This document shows, in pieces, positions 36,300-45,678 of a stretch of DNA of 64,000 bases. Source of the DNA: Rufibacter psychrotolerans (lineage in GTDB: Bacteria > Bacteroidota > Bacteroidia > Cytophagales > Hymenobacteraceae); NCBI RefSeq assembly GCF_016924645.1, contig NZ_JAFFJV010000008.1, positions 1 to 64,000 of the forward strand, read 5' to 3'. The notes under the pieces were generated by a model. It saw nothing but the letters and a program-made list of their open reading frames with translations. It searched no databases and was not told the origin of the DNA. Within the stretch, counting starts at the first letter, position 1; every line of letters starts with the position of its first letter. The position numbers and the translations under genes were made by a program.

Positions 36300-36848
36300 T
36301 TAAGCTTGTTCTTCAGTAGCGTCAGCAGCAGGAGCCTCAGCACCTTCGGTGGCATCACCTTCTGCAGCAGGAGCGTTAGCAGCCTCAGCTTCAGCAGCTC
36401 TGGCACGCAGGGCCTCAGCACGGGCAGCGTTTACTCTGGCTTCGGCTTCAAGAGCAGCTTGTTGTTTGGCAGATTTCTCCGTGCTCAAACGCTCTTTCTT
36501 ACCAGTGATTTTAGCTTCTTTGGCGGCTTTCCACTCTTGGTAACGCGTATCGGCTTGCTCCTGGGTGATCGCACCTTTCAACACGCCAATCTGTAAATGT
36601 TTTCTGAACATAACACCGGTGTAAGAAAGCATGGCTTTCACGGTGTCAGTTGGTTGTGCACCTTTCAGTACCCAATCCAACGCTTTGTCTTCGTTGAAGT
36701 TGATAGACGCAGGGTTGGTTAAGGGGTTGTAAGTACCCAATTTCTCGATGAAACGACCATCACGTGGCGAACGAGAATCAGCTACTACGATATCGTACAT
36801 AGCTGCTTTTTTGCGGCCTCTGCGGGCCAGTCTGATTTTAACAGGCAT
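36300..36848 (-). CDS. rpsP: 30S ribosomal protein S16
   Basis: This 182-residue protein has the S16 core in its first 85 residues ([33 protein letters not shown]). It then has a C-terminal extension of nearly 100 residues, rich in Ala and Glu, including a predicted helical Ala-Arg-Glu stretch and an acidic end ([13 protein letters not shown]). Such tails are common in Bacteroidota S16 but absent from the 82-residue E. coli protein. It heads the operon behind a consensus promoter. Confidence 0.96.
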   Translation of the reverse strand: MPVKIRLARRGRKKAAMYDIVVADSRSPRDGRFIEKLGTYNPLTNPASINFNEDKALDWVLKGAQPTDTVKAMLSYTGVMFRKHLQIGVLKGAITQEQADTRYQEWKAAKEAKITGKKERLSTEKSAKQQAALEAEARVNAARAEALRARAAEAEAANAPAAEGDATEGAEAPAADATEEQA

Positions 36849-36893
36849 AGTTAACTTTTGTTAATGCGCCGGAACCCGTCCGGCATTGGGCCG

Positions 36894-36901
36894 CAAAGAT
36901 A
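36894..36901 (-). promoter_or_regulatory. Promoter of the rpsP operon (-7 element)
   Basis: TATCTTTG on the minus strand is a perfect -7 match, 45 bp before the rpsP ATG. A clear -33 element is not seen. The leader contains a CCGGACGGGTTCCGG-like hairpin (36859-36884). Confidence 0.6.
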
Positions 36902-37032
36902 CGGCATTAATTCTTATTGTGCTAATGAATTGTAGATGAGAATAGTTCAGGGAGCAGGATTTTCAGGAGAAGGTGGATTTTCAGGATTTGGGGAGTTAAT
37001 GGAGGGTGAGGAAAGGGTTCGCTCATTTGGGC

Positions 37033-37068
37033 ATTTTGGGGCAGTTTTCCGGAAAAAGGGCTTAAAAC
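37033..37068. repeat. 36-nt palindromic element, copy 16
   Basis: TTTTGGGGC and GGGCTTAAAAC with hinge TTTTCCGGAAAA, 28 bp downstream (minus-strand sense) of the phosphoethanolamine-transferase-like stop at 37096. Confidence 0.65.
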
Positions 37069-37095
37069 GGGTTGTGGTATTCCTTCTGAAAGAAC

Positions 37096-38742
37096 TTACC
37101 GGAAGGGTACCAGGCTGTGCGGACCCCGCCCGAATAAGTCTCCGGCCAGGAAAGTCCTCTCAGCGGCAGGTACTGGAGCTTGGTCCAGCAGGGATGGGCC
37201 GTACTGTTGCCTAACCCAGGTAGGGGCATAGCCTTGCAGCCGGAGCAGCGTGGGGAAGATGTGGGCGTGGCTGTAGCCTAGTTTTGGTCTTTCATCTGGT
37301 GAATGGCCTGTAAGCCCACTGGGGTCCCAGATCCAGAGAGGAACCGCTGCCTCTTGTGGAGAGGTCTTATGCACCGAGGCGTGGGTGATGCTAATGCCGG
37401 CCTGGGCCAGGTTCTGCCCGTGGTCTGAGGTGTAGAGAATGACGGTGCTGTCTGTTTTTGCGATGTTTTTCATTAATCGGCGCCAAAACTGGTCCACGGT
37501 CCACCGAAGGGAATTGTGGTAGGTGTTGAGGGTGCGTTCCCGGTCTTTGTAAATGCTGCGCGCCGAAAGTACTGGCTTGAAGAAAGTAGAATCCTGCGGG
37601 TAGGTGCGGGCATACGGCCAATGCGCACCGGCCTTCACTACATACACGAATACTTTTTGCGGCTGCTTCGCCAACTGCGCCAGACGCTGGGCCACCAGCA
37701 TGTCCCGCTGGTAATACGGCGTGTCTGGATGGGTCGCGCCTGGCCGCTCCACATAGTCAATGTATTTCAGATCCTCGGGGCTCATGAAGTTTTGCAGCAC
37801 GTTTCCGCCCTGTTGCGCATCAATGTAATAGGTGGCATAGCCGGCCTTTTGGGCAAACTGGAAAATATTGGTGCGGGAGAAGGTGCGGTACGCAAGGTCG
37901 GGGATTTCCGCTGGGCGGGTGCCGCTCATCAACGCAATGTTGGAGCCGGCGCTCTGATTGGTGAACGAGCTGGCTACGCCATAATCAAGCAATTGATCCC
38001 GTACCGAATAAAGAAAAGGGGTGGTCTGCAACTTACGGTTCTGCAAGGTCAGCTGGGTGGCGGTGATGCTCTCGTCCACGATCAGGAACAGGTGGGGAAC
38101 GCCGCTACTACCCGGAGCAACCGGAACCGGGGTGCGTACGGGTTGGGGAACCTGGTCTGTGGCAGCAGCTAAGAAGGTAAGCGGTACCCTGTAAAGGGCC
38201 GGAAAGTCGTCAACAAGGCCGGTGGTGCGTTTCATGAGCGCAAAAACAGCTACGGCCGCCAAGGACACGAGCCAGCCGGTCCAGGAAGGGGCTCGCCACG
38301 GAATCCGTTTCCTGATAAAGTGAATGGTCGCCAGAATGACCACCGCCGCGAAAAAGGCGGCAGCTATTTGTCCATAAAAGTTCTGAAGGGCCGTGTCAGC
38401 CAGTGCCAGGTTGTTCCAGGCCAGGACCGCATCGGGGTACATGAAATTGTAGCCACTGATGAACCGGTACGTTAAGCTGAGAAGCAGACTGGGAAAGAGA
38501 AAGAGCAGGGTGAGCCTGTAGAACCAAGTACTGCGGTTGAAAAGTGAGGTGAGCAGCCCCAGCAAAGAGCCTGCAAAAACCAGCAGGTACAACAAAAGCC
38601 GAGTAACGCTGTCCTGGAAGAGCAGGAACGTCACCAGGAAGTACAACCGGCCCGGGCGCATTTCCACCGTGGCCACGTACAGTCCCAGCACAAACAACCC
38701 CAGACAAAGAAGAAGAGCGTACTGCGGAAGGCGTTGCCTCAT
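37096..38742 (-). CDS. Phosphoethanolamine transferase/LTA synthase-like sulfatase-fold protein
   Basis: This 548-residue inner-membrane protein has five N-terminal membrane helices (within residues 8-170) and a periplasmic sulfatase-type domain from about residue 210. Metal-site motifs are LIVDES near the domain start and VILYTSDHGQNLAQ near the end. A mid-domain KAGAHWPYARTYP carries the conserved His. This is the layout of EptA/LtaS enzymes that move phosphoethanolamine or phosphoglycerol to envelope lipids. The expected nucleophilic Thr region reads NQSAGSNIALMSG, where Ser may replace Thr. The donor and acceptor are unknown. Confidence 0.82.
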   Translation of the reverse strand: MRQRLPQYALLLCLGLFVLGLYVATVEMRPGRLYFLVTFLLFQDSVTRLLLYLLVFAGSLLGLLTSLFNRSTWFYRLTLLFLFPSLLLSLTYRFISGYNFMYPDAVLAWNNLALADTALQNFYGQIAAAFFAAVVILATIHFIRKRIPWRAPSWTGWLVSLAAVAVFALMKRTTGLVDDFPALYRVPLTFLAAATDQVPQPVRTPVPVAPGSSGVPHLFLIVDESITATQLTLQNRKLQTTPFLYSVRDQLLDYGVASSFTNQSAGSNIALMSGTRPAEIPDLAYRTFSRTNIFQFAQKAGYATYYIDAQQGGNVLQNFMSPEDLKYIDYVERPGATHPDTPYYQRDMLVAQRLAQLAKQPQKVFVYVVKAGAHWPYARTYPQDSTFFKPVLSARSIYKDRERTLNTYHNSLRWTVDQFWRRLMKNIAKTDSTVILYTSDHGQNLAQAGISITHASVHKTSPQEAAVPLWIWDPSGLTGHSPDERPKLGYSHAHIFPTLLRLQGYAPTWVRQQYGPSLLDQAPVPAAERTFLAGDLFGRGPHSLVPFR

Positions 38743-38785
38743 GGATTTTCCCGTAACTTGTGGCTTTGAACTGTGAACGAAGGTA

Positions 38786-39946
38786 ATGGAACTGCCTCAA
38801 TCTGCCAATTTACCGCTTACCGCCAACCACAACCGCTTGTCCAGCATTGACCTGGTACGTGGGTTTGCGCTCCTGGGGATTGGCCTTGAGAACCTGTTTT
38901 CCATGCATACCCAGAACGCTGATTTTGCACAGTATGCCGCCCAGTACCCGCAGGAGTTGAATCACTGGCTGCTCACGGGTTTGATGGTGCTGGTCCGGAG
39001 TAAATTTTACCCCATCTTTTCTTTTGTTTTTGGCATGTCGGCTGCCCTAAGCCTACCCCAGAGAGGAGCGGGTTATTTTCTGCGCAGGCTGGCCGCCCTG
39101 TTTGGGTTGGGAATCCTGCAGACCGCCTTTGTTTGGAACGGTGATGTTCTCACGCATTATGCGGCTATGGGAATCCTGCTGCTGCTTCTGTGCCGTTTGC
39201 CAACAACCATGCTGTTTATCTTGGCAGGTCTGCTGCTTACTTTCAGCTTTACGGGCGAACTATGGGTGCCTGCGGAAATCCACAATGCTCCCGAAATGGC
39301 GCAAAAAGCAACAACGGCATACACCTCCGGTACCTTTGGGCAGATCACCGTGGTGCGGCTCACGGAGTTTGCCGCCGGGTTCCTGAACTGGGAGGCGCTG
39401 TGGTTTTTAAGCAGAATATTTGCATTTCTGTTGCTGGGATACACCTTCACCCGTGCCGGCGGCCTACGGTATTGGCAGAACAAGTACCAGGTGCTGCGGG
39501 CGTTTGTGCTGCTTGCGGTTGGTGTGGGACTGGTTGCCCTCTGGTTTCAGGTAGCAGGCTGGCGGGGAGAGGGAGAGTTGTCGCGCCAACTGGAATGGGT
39601 AAAGCAGCTGCTGTTTACTGCATATTTCTTCGGGTTGGTGGGTTGCTACCTGCTCTTGCCCGTGCTGCTCTACCATTGGCTGCCGCTGAAGAAAGCCAAT
39701 GACCTACTTATTGCGCTGGGGCAGCATACCCTTACCCACTACCTTCTGCAAAACCTGCTGTTCAGCCTGTTGTTCTATCACTACGGGGCAGGCCTGTATG
39801 GGAAGTTAGCCCCCTGGCAGTGCTTTGCCCTCTATATCTTAGTTATTTCAGTTCAATTGGCGCTTTCCCACAGGTGGAGTAAGCAGGGCCAGCGCGGACC
39901 CGTGGAAGCCTTGCTCAGGTACGTTGTTCGGGGTAGGTCATTTTGA
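38786..39946 (+). CDS. DUF418 family membrane protein
   Basis: This 386-residue polytopic membrane protein begins with the DUF418/acyltransferase-like signature SIDLVRGFALLGIGLENLFSM and ends with the DUF418 block (HTLTHYLLQNLLFSLLFYHYG, LSHRWSKQGQRGPVEALLRY). About ten helices are visible. Members have no established biochemical role; some resemble heparan-alpha-glucosaminide acetyltransferases. It diverges from the preceding sulfatase-fold gene with only 43 bp between starts, so they may share regulation. Confidence 0.85.
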   Translation: MELPQSANLPLTANHNRLSSIDLVRGFALLGIGLENLFSMHTQNADFAQYAAQYPQELNHWLLTGLMVLVRSKFYPIFSFVFGMSAALSLPQRGAGYFLRRLAALFGLGILQTAFVWNGDVLTHYAAMGILLLLLCRLPTTMLFILAGLLLTFSFTGELWVPAEIHNAPEMAQKATTAYTSGTFGQITVVRLTEFAAGFLNWEALWFLSRIFAFLLLGYTFTRAGGLRYWQNKYQVLRAFVLLAVGVGLVALWFQVAGWRGEGELSRQLEWVKQLLFTAYFFGLVGCYLLLPVLLYHWLPLKKANDLLIALGQHTLTHYLLQNLLFSLLFYHYGAGLYGKLAPWQCFALYILVISVQLALSHRWSKQGQRGPVEALLRYVVRGRSF

Positions 39947-39991
39947 ACCTGAGCCAGGAATACTCAGCGCTTTCTGAAAGAATTCCACAGA

Positions 39992-40024
39992 AAAGGGCAG
40001 CCTATCTTAGATAAGCTGCCCTTT
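39992..40024. terminator. Bidirectional terminator
   Basis: Perfect 10-bp arms (AAAGGGCAGC and GCTGCCCTTT) around 13 nt, between the convergent DUF418 and desaturase genes. Confidence 0.8.
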
Positions 40025-40048
40025 CTCTTGAATGGTATTAACCCTAAA

Positions 40049-40798
40049 CTAGGCTCTGGCTTTTTTCAACTTAATGATGCCTAGTTTGTCCAAGGTCCAG
40101 ATCACAGGGTAGGTGGGGTCTACTTCCCACCACTTCACCCCGAAGTTCACGCGGTTAGGCAATTTGTGGTGGTTGTTCTGGAACAGCTCACCCCCGGTCA
40201 GGAAGTCGAAGAACAGGGAGTTCTTGGATTTATCGTTGTTGTCGAAGTTCTGGTAGCCGTATTTGTGGCCGCTCCAGTTCACAATAGCACCGTGGATGGG
40301 GCCCATCAGGAAGTGCAGAGGCAACAGCAGGTACATCCACCACTGCGTGGCGAAAATGATGTAGAACACTACGTAGAACGTACCCCAGGCAAGGCGCGAG
40401 CCCCAGTGATCGCCAATGTTCTCAACCAGCCGCCATACCGGGTAATTGCCGTCAAAACGCATTTCCGGCTCCACGCGGTTCTTCAGCACATCATTGTAGA
40501 TGTTTTTGGTCTTCCACATCATGGTAAAGGCATTGCTGGAGAAGTGCGGCGAGTGCGGGTCGCGGGCGGTGTCTGAGAACGCATGGTGCATGCGGTGCAG
40601 AATAGCGTACGCCCTAGGCGACAAGAAAGACGAGCCCTGGCTAATGTAGGTGAACAGGAAGAAGAACTTCTCCCAGAACGCATTCATGGTGAACATTTTA
40701 TGCGCGGCATAGCGGTGCAGGTAAAAGGTCTGCACAAACAGGGACAGATACCAGTGGGCTACGAAGAAGATAAGAATAATCATGCTGGGTGATTGCAA
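40049..40798 (-). CDS. Membrane fatty-acid desaturase
   Basis: This 249-residue membrane di-iron enzyme introduces a double bond into fatty acyl chains. Three histidine boxes are visible: HRYAAH, HRMHH and the third as QNNHHKLP, where the leading His of the usual HxxHH form is Gln, a variant also seen in related acyl-CoA desaturases. Hydrophobic pairs of helices flank the first and third boxes. Starts at 40798 or 40783 (second ATG) both work. A consensus promoter lies upstream. Probably adjusts membrane fluidity. Confidence 0.88.
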   Translation of the reverse strand: MQSPSMIILIFFVAHWYLSLFVQTFYLHRYAAHKMFTMNAFWEKFFFLFTYISQGSSFLSPRAYAILHRMHHAFSDTARDPHSPHFSSNAFTMMWKTKNIYNDVLKNRVEPEMRFDGNYPVWRLVENIGDHWGSRLAWGTFYVVFYIIFATQWWMYLLLPLHFLMGPIHGAIVNWSGHKYGYQNFDNNDKSKNSLFFDFLTGGELFQNNHHKLPNRVNFGVKWWEVDPTYPVIWTLDKLGIIKLKKARA

Positions 40799-40859
40799 TA
40801 AATTGTTTAAGCCACACAGGAGCAGCCTTTTTAGAACAGCACTCCTGTAAATAAGTTCA

Positions 40860-40892
40860 CAAAGCTACAACGCTAGCACCAAACGTGGCAAA
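40860..40892 (-). promoter_or_regulatory. Promoter of the desaturase gene
   Basis: On the minus strand TTTG (40892-40889) and TAGCTTTG (40867-40860) match the -33 and -7 consensus exactly, with a 21-nt spacer. The leader to the ATG is about 55-70 nt. Confidence 0.7.
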
Positions 40893-41010
40893 GTCGGGCC
40901 GGTAAATTATCAAAAAGTGACCAAAATCATCTTTCGAGCCAAGGAGCGGCGGCGAGCCCTGGAGCAATGCATGGTAGGCGAAACCAAGCAGGTTGGCAGT
41001 GGCGCCTCTG

Positions 41011-41046
41011 GTTTTGGGGCTGTTTTCCTGAAAAGAAGTAAAAAAT
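41011..41046. repeat. 36-nt palindromic element, copy 17 (half decayed)
   Basis: The left half GTTTTGGGGCTG and hinge TTTTCCTGAAAA are canonical; the right arm has drifted to GAAGTAAAAAAT. Confidence 0.5.
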
Positions 41047-41110
41047 GACTTGGAAGTGGGTTTGTCTGCCCTTTCGGGCGAAAGAAACAAACAGATTTCA
41101 GGCCGGTTGG

Positions 41111-41797
41111 CTATGGCTGAAAGGGTTGCCAGGCCGGCAGGTGGGGCGGAGGGGCCTGCACGGTCAGCCAGGTTTTTAGCACCGGGTGCTCAAAGCCTAG
41201 TTCGCGGGCGTGGAGGCAGATGCTTTTGTTGGGCATGGGGTCGGGCGCGCCATACCGCAGATCGCCCAGGATGGGGCATTTCAGCGAGGCCAGCTGCACC
41301 CTGATCTGGTGCGGTCTGCCGGTGACGGGCCTTACTTCCACCAGGTGCCTGCCGCCCACGCTTTTTAGGAGCGAATAGCTGAGTTCGGCGCGCTGGCTGC
41401 CCGGTTTTTCCTGCGCCAGCGCCCGGGTGGTGTTGCGCTCGGCGTCCTTCACCAGCCAGTGCACCAGGGTTCCGCTTTCGGGGTGGGGTGCCCGTAGGGT
41501 CAGGGCCCAGTACACCTTCTGGGTTTTGTGCAGCCTGAACTGCTCATTTAAGCGGCTTAAGGCTTTAGAGGTCTTGGCCAGCAGCACTACCCCGCTCACC
41601 GGGCGGTCCAGGCGGTGCACCACCCCCATGAACACGTTTCCGGGCTTCTGGTACTTCTGTTTAACGTACTCCTTCGCCAGCTCAGAGAGGGGCACATCGC
41701 CGGTCTCATCGCCCTGCACCAATACCCCGCTGGGCTTGTTGACCACCAGAATGTGGTTGTCTTCAAAAAGCACGTCAAGCTGAAAGTGGGCAGGCAT
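41111..41797 (-). CDS. RluA-family pseudouridine synthase
   Basis: This 228-residue enzyme converts specific uridines of rRNA or tRNA to pseudouridine. The catalytic Asp is in GVVHRLDRPVSGVVLLAKT. Other family parts are ILVVNKPSGVLVQ and VRPVTGRPHQIRVQLA. It lacks an N-terminal S4 domain, so it is of the short RluA/TruC type. The target base is not known. Confidence 0.93.
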   Translation of the reverse strand: MPAHFQLDVLFEDNHILVVNKPSGVLVQGDETGDVPLSELAKEYVKQKYQKPGNVFMGVVHRLDRPVSGVVLLAKTSKALSRLNEQFRLHKTQKVYWALTLRAPHPESGTLVHWLVKDAERNTTRALAQEKPGSQRAELSYSLLKSVGGRHLVEVRPVTGRPHQIRVQLASLKCPILGDLRYGAPDPMPNKSICLHARELGFEHPVLKTWLTVQAPPPHLPAWQPFQP

Positions 41798-41885
41798 TAG
41801 GTTTGTGAGGGAATTTGGGAAATGGGGCTGAAAACGGAAGATGAAATATTGTTATTTGATCATTGCTGGTTGTTCTTCGGGTTAT

Positions 41886-41913
41886 AACAACCAACAATCA
41901 ACAACCAACAATC
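41886..41913 (-). repeat. Two 14-bp tandem units abutting the panB stop
   Basis: AACAACCAACAATC occurs twice in a row on the plus strand. The TGA stop of panB (41912-41914) is read from the end of this tract. Confidence 0.7.
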
Positions 41914-42730
41914 AATAGGCTTCTTTCTCGCTGGGGAAGTCTTTGGATTTCACATCGCGCACGTAATGGCTCACCGCATCAGTAATGGTTTGGTGCAGCT
42001 CGGCGTAGCGGCGCAGGAACCGGGGCTTGAACTCCTTGGTAATGCCCAGCAGGTCATGCACCACCAGCACCTGCCCGTCTACATGCGGACCGGCGCCAAT
42101 GCCAATGATAGGGATTTGCAGCTCATCGGCTACCCGCTTGGCAAGGGCGGCCGGTATCTTCTCCAGCACAATGGCAAAGCAACCCAACTCCTGCAAGAGG
42201 CGGGCATCAGAGAGCAGTTTCTCGGCCTCGGCCTCTTCCTTGGCGCGCACCGAGTAGGTCCCGAATTTATAAATGGACTGCGGCGTCAGGCCCAGGTGGC
42301 CCATCACGGGCACACCGGCGCTTAGGATACGAACTACGGACTCCTTGATCTCCACGCCGCCCTCCAGCTTCACGCCGTGCGCCCCAGACTCTTTCATGAT
42401 CCGGATGGCCGAGCGAAGCGCCTCGGAGGAGTTGCCCTGGTAGGAACCAAACGGAAGATCTACCACCACAAAGGCCCGCTTGGTGCCGCGCACCACCGAA
42501 GAGGCGTGATAGATCATCTGGTCCAGGGTAATGGGGAGGGTGGTGTCATGGCCCGCCATCACGTTAGAGGCGGAGTCTCCCACCAGCAGCACATCTACTC
42601 CGGCGCCGTCCAGCAGGGTGGCCATGGAGAAATCATAAGCCGTAAGCATGGAGATTTTCTCGCCGCGCTCTTTCATGGCCTGCAATTGGTGGGTGGTGAC
42701 AATCTTCACCTCGTTCTTGGCAACAGACAT
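41912..42730 (-). CDS. panB: 3-methyl-2-oxobutanoate hydroxymethyltransferase
   Basis: This 272-residue TIM-barrel enzyme adds a hydroxymethyl group from methylene-tetrahydrofolate to ketoisovalerate, the first step to pantothenate and coenzyme A. Motifs are [38 protein letters not shown] (metal Asp), GVKLEGG (metal Glu) and GHLGLTPQS. Length is normal. A consensus -7 element lies upstream. Neighbouring pantothenate genes are not in this window. Confidence 0.96.
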   Translation of the reverse strand: MSVAKNEVKIVTTHQLQAMKERGEKISMLTAYDFSMATLLDGAGVDVLLVGDSASNVMAGHDTTLPITLDQMIYHASSVVRGTKRAFVVVDLPFGSYQGNSSEALRSAIRIMKESGAHGVKLEGGVEIKESVVRILSAGVPVMGHLGLTPQSIYKFGTYSVRAKEEAEAEKLLSDARLLQELGCFAIVLEKIPAALAKRVADELQIPIIGIGAGPHVDGQVLVVHDLLGITKEFKPRFLRRYAELHQTITDAVSHYVRDVKSKDFPSEKEAY

Positions 42731-42752
42731 GCTTTTGAGATTAGTTACCGGG

Positions 42753-42760
42753 CAAAGGTA
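42753..42760 (-). promoter_or_regulatory. Promoter of panB (-7 element)
   Basis: TACCTTTG on the minus strand, a perfect -7 match, 22 bp upstream of the panB ATG. Confidence 0.6.
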
Positions 42761-42859
42761 AGGGTGCGTGATTAAGAATCAGAAAGAATAGCGTAGAAAA
42801 TAGGGCCAAGTACCCCGGCGGCAAGTTTCCCCCGGGGAACCAGGTTCTGCCCCAAACAG

Positions 42860-42895
42860 GTTTTGGGGCCGTTTTGCCTGAAAGGGCCCTAAAAC
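42860..42895. repeat. 36-nt palindromic element, copy 18
   Basis: GTTTTGGGGCC and GGCCCTAAAAC pair except one G-T position. It directly abuts the lptD terminator. Confidence 0.8.
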
Positions 42896-42929
42896 AGCGC
42901 GGCCACCTTTGCAGAGGTGGCCGCGCTGT
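42894..42929 (-). terminator. Terminator of lptD
   Basis: Perfect 15-bp GC-rich stem (ACAGCGCGGCCACCT) with a 6-nt loop, 3 bp after the lptD stop; a short TTTT follows on the minus strand. Confidence 0.8.
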
Positions 42930-42932
42930 AGA

Positions 42933-45611
42933 TCAACCAAAAGGACGCCCAGTTGCGCTGTTGCTTCGCCGCAGGCGCAGGTCGCGCAGGAGCGAAGACT
43001 TGGCGTTGATGTTGATGGAGTACCGCTGCAGCACCCCAAACGGCACCCAGTCAATAGTCATCTGCCAGCAGTGCAGGTCGCGGGTAATGCCAATGTTGGT
43101 GTAGCTGAGGAGCTTGTTCTTGAAGTCGTAGCTGGTGGTGTAATTGACGGCCCACTTATCAGTAAGCGTGACGGAGCCGTTGATGCCCGCCGAGGTGGCG
43201 TTGTTCATGAGCCGGTCGGTGAGCATGTCGCGGGTGAAGTTGGAGGTCAGGTCCACCGACAGGGTCCACGGAATGTTGAAGTCCACGTAGTCGGCGGCCG
43301 TTTGCGTGCGCTGCAGCGAAGGCAGGTTGGTAGGTGCCGCGGCCCCGGACTGGGCCTGTTGCTTGCGGGCCTGCTGGTTAAACTCAAAACCGGTGTTGAA
43401 CGTGAGGTTCATGAGCTTGGCCAATTGAAAGCCATCGCCCTCAATCAGGTAACGGTCAATAGGCCGCCCGTTCACATACTGGTAAGGGTCCAGCGTTCCG
43501 GTAAGGGTAACCCCCACGTTGTTGAACAGCTTGGTCTGTAAGCTGAGGCTGATCTGCGAAAGCTTGAGCGAGTCGGCCGCCATGTTGTAGGACCCCGTGA
43601 TGTTGAACGCGTCAATCAGGCTCACTTTCTTGAACACGCCGGCGCTGTCGGTCTTCACCTTCATCTCCACGTTGTTGCTGATGGAGAAGGAGAGCGAGCT
43701 GCTCAGGCCGGGACCCGGCACGTTCCCCTCCAGGCCCTGGAACCGGGACAGCAACTGGGTGTTGCCCAAGCTGTCGCGCTGCACGCGCTGGTAGAACCCA
43801 AACTCCGGCCGGCCAAAGTCTGGGCGGAAGCTGTACATGAGGTTAGGCGTAATGGTATGCCTAATGGCCTCAATCTTCTTGCCTTTGATCTGCGCGATGC
43901 CGTACAGGTTGGTGGTGAGGGAAATACCGCCCTGGTACTGGTACGCGCGGTGCAACCCGGTGGTGGTGTCCACGGCCAGCAGGTTAGAGCCCGGTATGTT
44001 GCGGTACGTGTACTTCTTGGTAAACCAGCTCTCGCTGTAGCTCACGCCCGGGGTGAGCTTGAAGTGCTTGAACAGGCTCACGGTTCCCAGCGTGATGGGA
44101 ATGTCATGGTTAATGCTGGTGCGCGCGTTCCGGAAGATCTGCGCCAGGTTAGACCCGTTGATCGCCACTACCGTGTCGCGGCCCCGAGTGGTAGAAAACG
44201 GAAACCCTAAGCCAGACCCCGATGAGATGTTGTTGCTCACGTACTGCCGGGCGTTTAGGTTATAGCCAATCCTGATGCCTTCAATCCAGCGGCCGGTAAG
44301 GGTGGTGCCAAACCACTCCAGCGGGCTCTGGCTGGAAACCGCGAAGTTGAAGTCGGGCAGGGTGAAGCTCATCTGCTGCACCGGCACCAGTTCGCCCTCG
44401 GCGTTGCGCTGGTTGCGGGTGGTCTGGCTCTGCGAGATGGTAACGCCGTAGGTGATGGGCGAGTTGGGGCTGCTCTTGCGGTAAGAGATGGTAGAGTTAA
44501 ACGCCGGCGAGAGGGCATTCTGCGCGCTGGTAGAGTTCCGCTGGTTGTAAAACTGGCTACCGGCGTTCACGCTGGCCGAGAACTGCCCCTTTCCGGGGCG
44601 GGTAACCGGCTGGTGGCTCCAGCTGATCCAGATATCCCGCGAGTCTGAGCTGTAGTTGTACACGGGATCGGTGGTGCGGCCAATGTTGATGTCTTCGTTG
44701 GCTTTGATAAAGGTATGGCTCACCGAGAAGTTGCCGTTGAACTTGTAGCGCTTGGTATAGGTAGACTGCAGCCGTACCCCGTAGCCGCCCAGCGAGAAAA
44801 TGTCGCCGGTAATGCGCATGTCCATGTAGTCGTTCATGGCCCAGTAGAAGCCGCCCTCGCGCAGGTAGAAGCCCTGCTGGGCAGACTCCCCGAAGGTAGG
44901 TATGATAAACCCGGAACCCCGCTTGCGGGGCGAGGGGAAGAAGCCAAACGGCAAGCCAATGGGCGTGGGCACATCGGCAAACACCAGGTGGAAAGGCCCC
45001 GCCACCACGCGGTCGCCGGGAATCACTTTCATCTTGGTGGCCTTGATGTAAAAGTGCGGGTGCTCCAGGTCACAGGTGGTATAACGGGCGTGCCGCCCGA
45101 AGATGCTGCCTGCGTTGTCGCGCTTAATGGTCTCGGCGTGGATGTAGCCTTCGCCCTGCGTGGTCACGGCGCCAATTACCCGGCCCTTTTTGGTCTTGTA
45201 GTTGTAGGTCATCCGCTCAGCCTGGTAGGTCTCGGCGCCGTTCTTGAACAGGGGCTTGTTCTGCAGCACGCCGGCCGAGTCCAGGAGGCCTTCGGCCGAC
45301 AGGATGTTGGTTTTCCAGTTAATCTGGATAAAGGCCGCATCCAGGGCAATCTCGCCGTAATCTATGTGCGCATCGCCGTACAGGTACATGATCTGGTTGA
45401 CGGCATCATAGCGGATAGAATCTTTGGCCTTATAGTTGATAGTGGTCTCAATATCGCCGCGGCGTTTTGCGTTAGCGGTATCAGGAGAAGTAACCAAGAT
45501 GGAGTCTGAGCGGGTAGGCGCTACCTGTGCGCTTCCCTCCGGGCCTGATAAAAAGGCGATCACAGAAATTACGGCGATAGCCAAAAACTGGAGGGATCTC
45601 TTCGGATTCAA
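42933..45611 (-). CDS. lptD: LptD-like outer-membrane LPS assembly protein
   Basis: This 892-residue protein resembles the Bacteroidota LptD (OstA/Imp) that inserts lipopolysaccharide into the outer membrane. A signal sequence (about residues 6-28) is followed by an OstA/LptA-type jellyroll (DAVNQIMYLYGDAHIDYGEI, TYQAERMTYNYKTKKG) and a long strand-rich C-terminal barrel from about residue 250. It begins with TTG (45611); no ATG fits. It diverges from the cell-wall amidase gene. LptD of this phylum is often annotated only as 'putative'. Confidence 0.85.
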   Translation of the reverse strand: MNPKRSLQFLAIAVISVIAFLSGPEGSAQVAPTRSDSILVTSPDTANAKRRGDIETTINYKAKDSIRYDAVNQIMYLYGDAHIDYGEIALDAAFIQINWKTNILSAEGLLDSAGVLQNKPLFKNGAETYQAERMTYNYKTKKGRVIGAVTTQGEGYIHAETIKRDNAGSIFGRHARYTTCDLEHPHFYIKATKMKVIPGDRVVAGPFHLVFADVPTPIGLPFGFFPSPRKRGSGFIIPTFGESAQQGFYLREGGFYWAMNDYMDMRITGDIFSLGGYGVRLQSTYTKRYKFNGNFSVSHTFIKANEDINIGRTTDPVYNYSSDSRDIWISWSHQPVTRPGKGQFSASVNAGSQFYNQRNSTSAQNALSPAFNSTISYRKSSPNSPITYGVTISQSQTTRNQRNAEGELVPVQQMSFTLPDFNFAVSSQSPLEWFGTTLTGRWIEGIRIGYNLNARQYVSNNISSGSGLGFPFSTTRGRDTVVAINGSNLAQIFRNARTSINHDIPITLGTVSLFKHFKLTPGVSYSESWFTKKYTYRNIPGSNLLAVDTTTGLHRAYQYQGGISLTTNLYGIAQIKGKKIEAIRHTITPNLMYSFRPDFGRPEFGFYQRVQRDSLGNTQLLSRFQGLEGNVPGPGLSSSLSFSISNNVEMKVKTDSAGVFKKVSLIDAFNITGSYNMAADSLKLSQISLSLQTKLFNNVGVTLTGTLDPYQYVNGRPIDRYLIEGDGFQLAKLMNLTFNTGFEFNQQARKQQAQSGAAAPTNLPSLQRTQTAADYVDFNIPWTLSVDLTSNFTRDMLTDRLMNNATSAGINGSVTLTDKWAVNYTTSYDFKNKLLSYTNIGITRDLHCWQMTIDWVPFGVLQRYSININAKSSLLRDLRLRRSNSATGRPFG

Positions 45612-45641
45612 GTAAACTTTTAGTTATTTTGTTAACTAGGA

Positions 45642-45649
45642 CAAAGTTA
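45642..45649 (-). promoter_or_regulatory. Promoter of lptD (-7 element)
   Basis: TAACTTTG on the minus strand, a perfect -7 match, 30 bp before the TTG start, within the 67-bp AT-rich divergent spacer. Confidence 0.6.
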
Positions 45650-45678
45650 TTAACAATAGCTTTTAACTAACGCATCTC

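Noticed and set aside
41801..41835. Further copy of the 36-nt element
   Set aside because: GTTTG and AAAAC ends are 35 nt apart, but the arms are not complementary and the hinge is absent.
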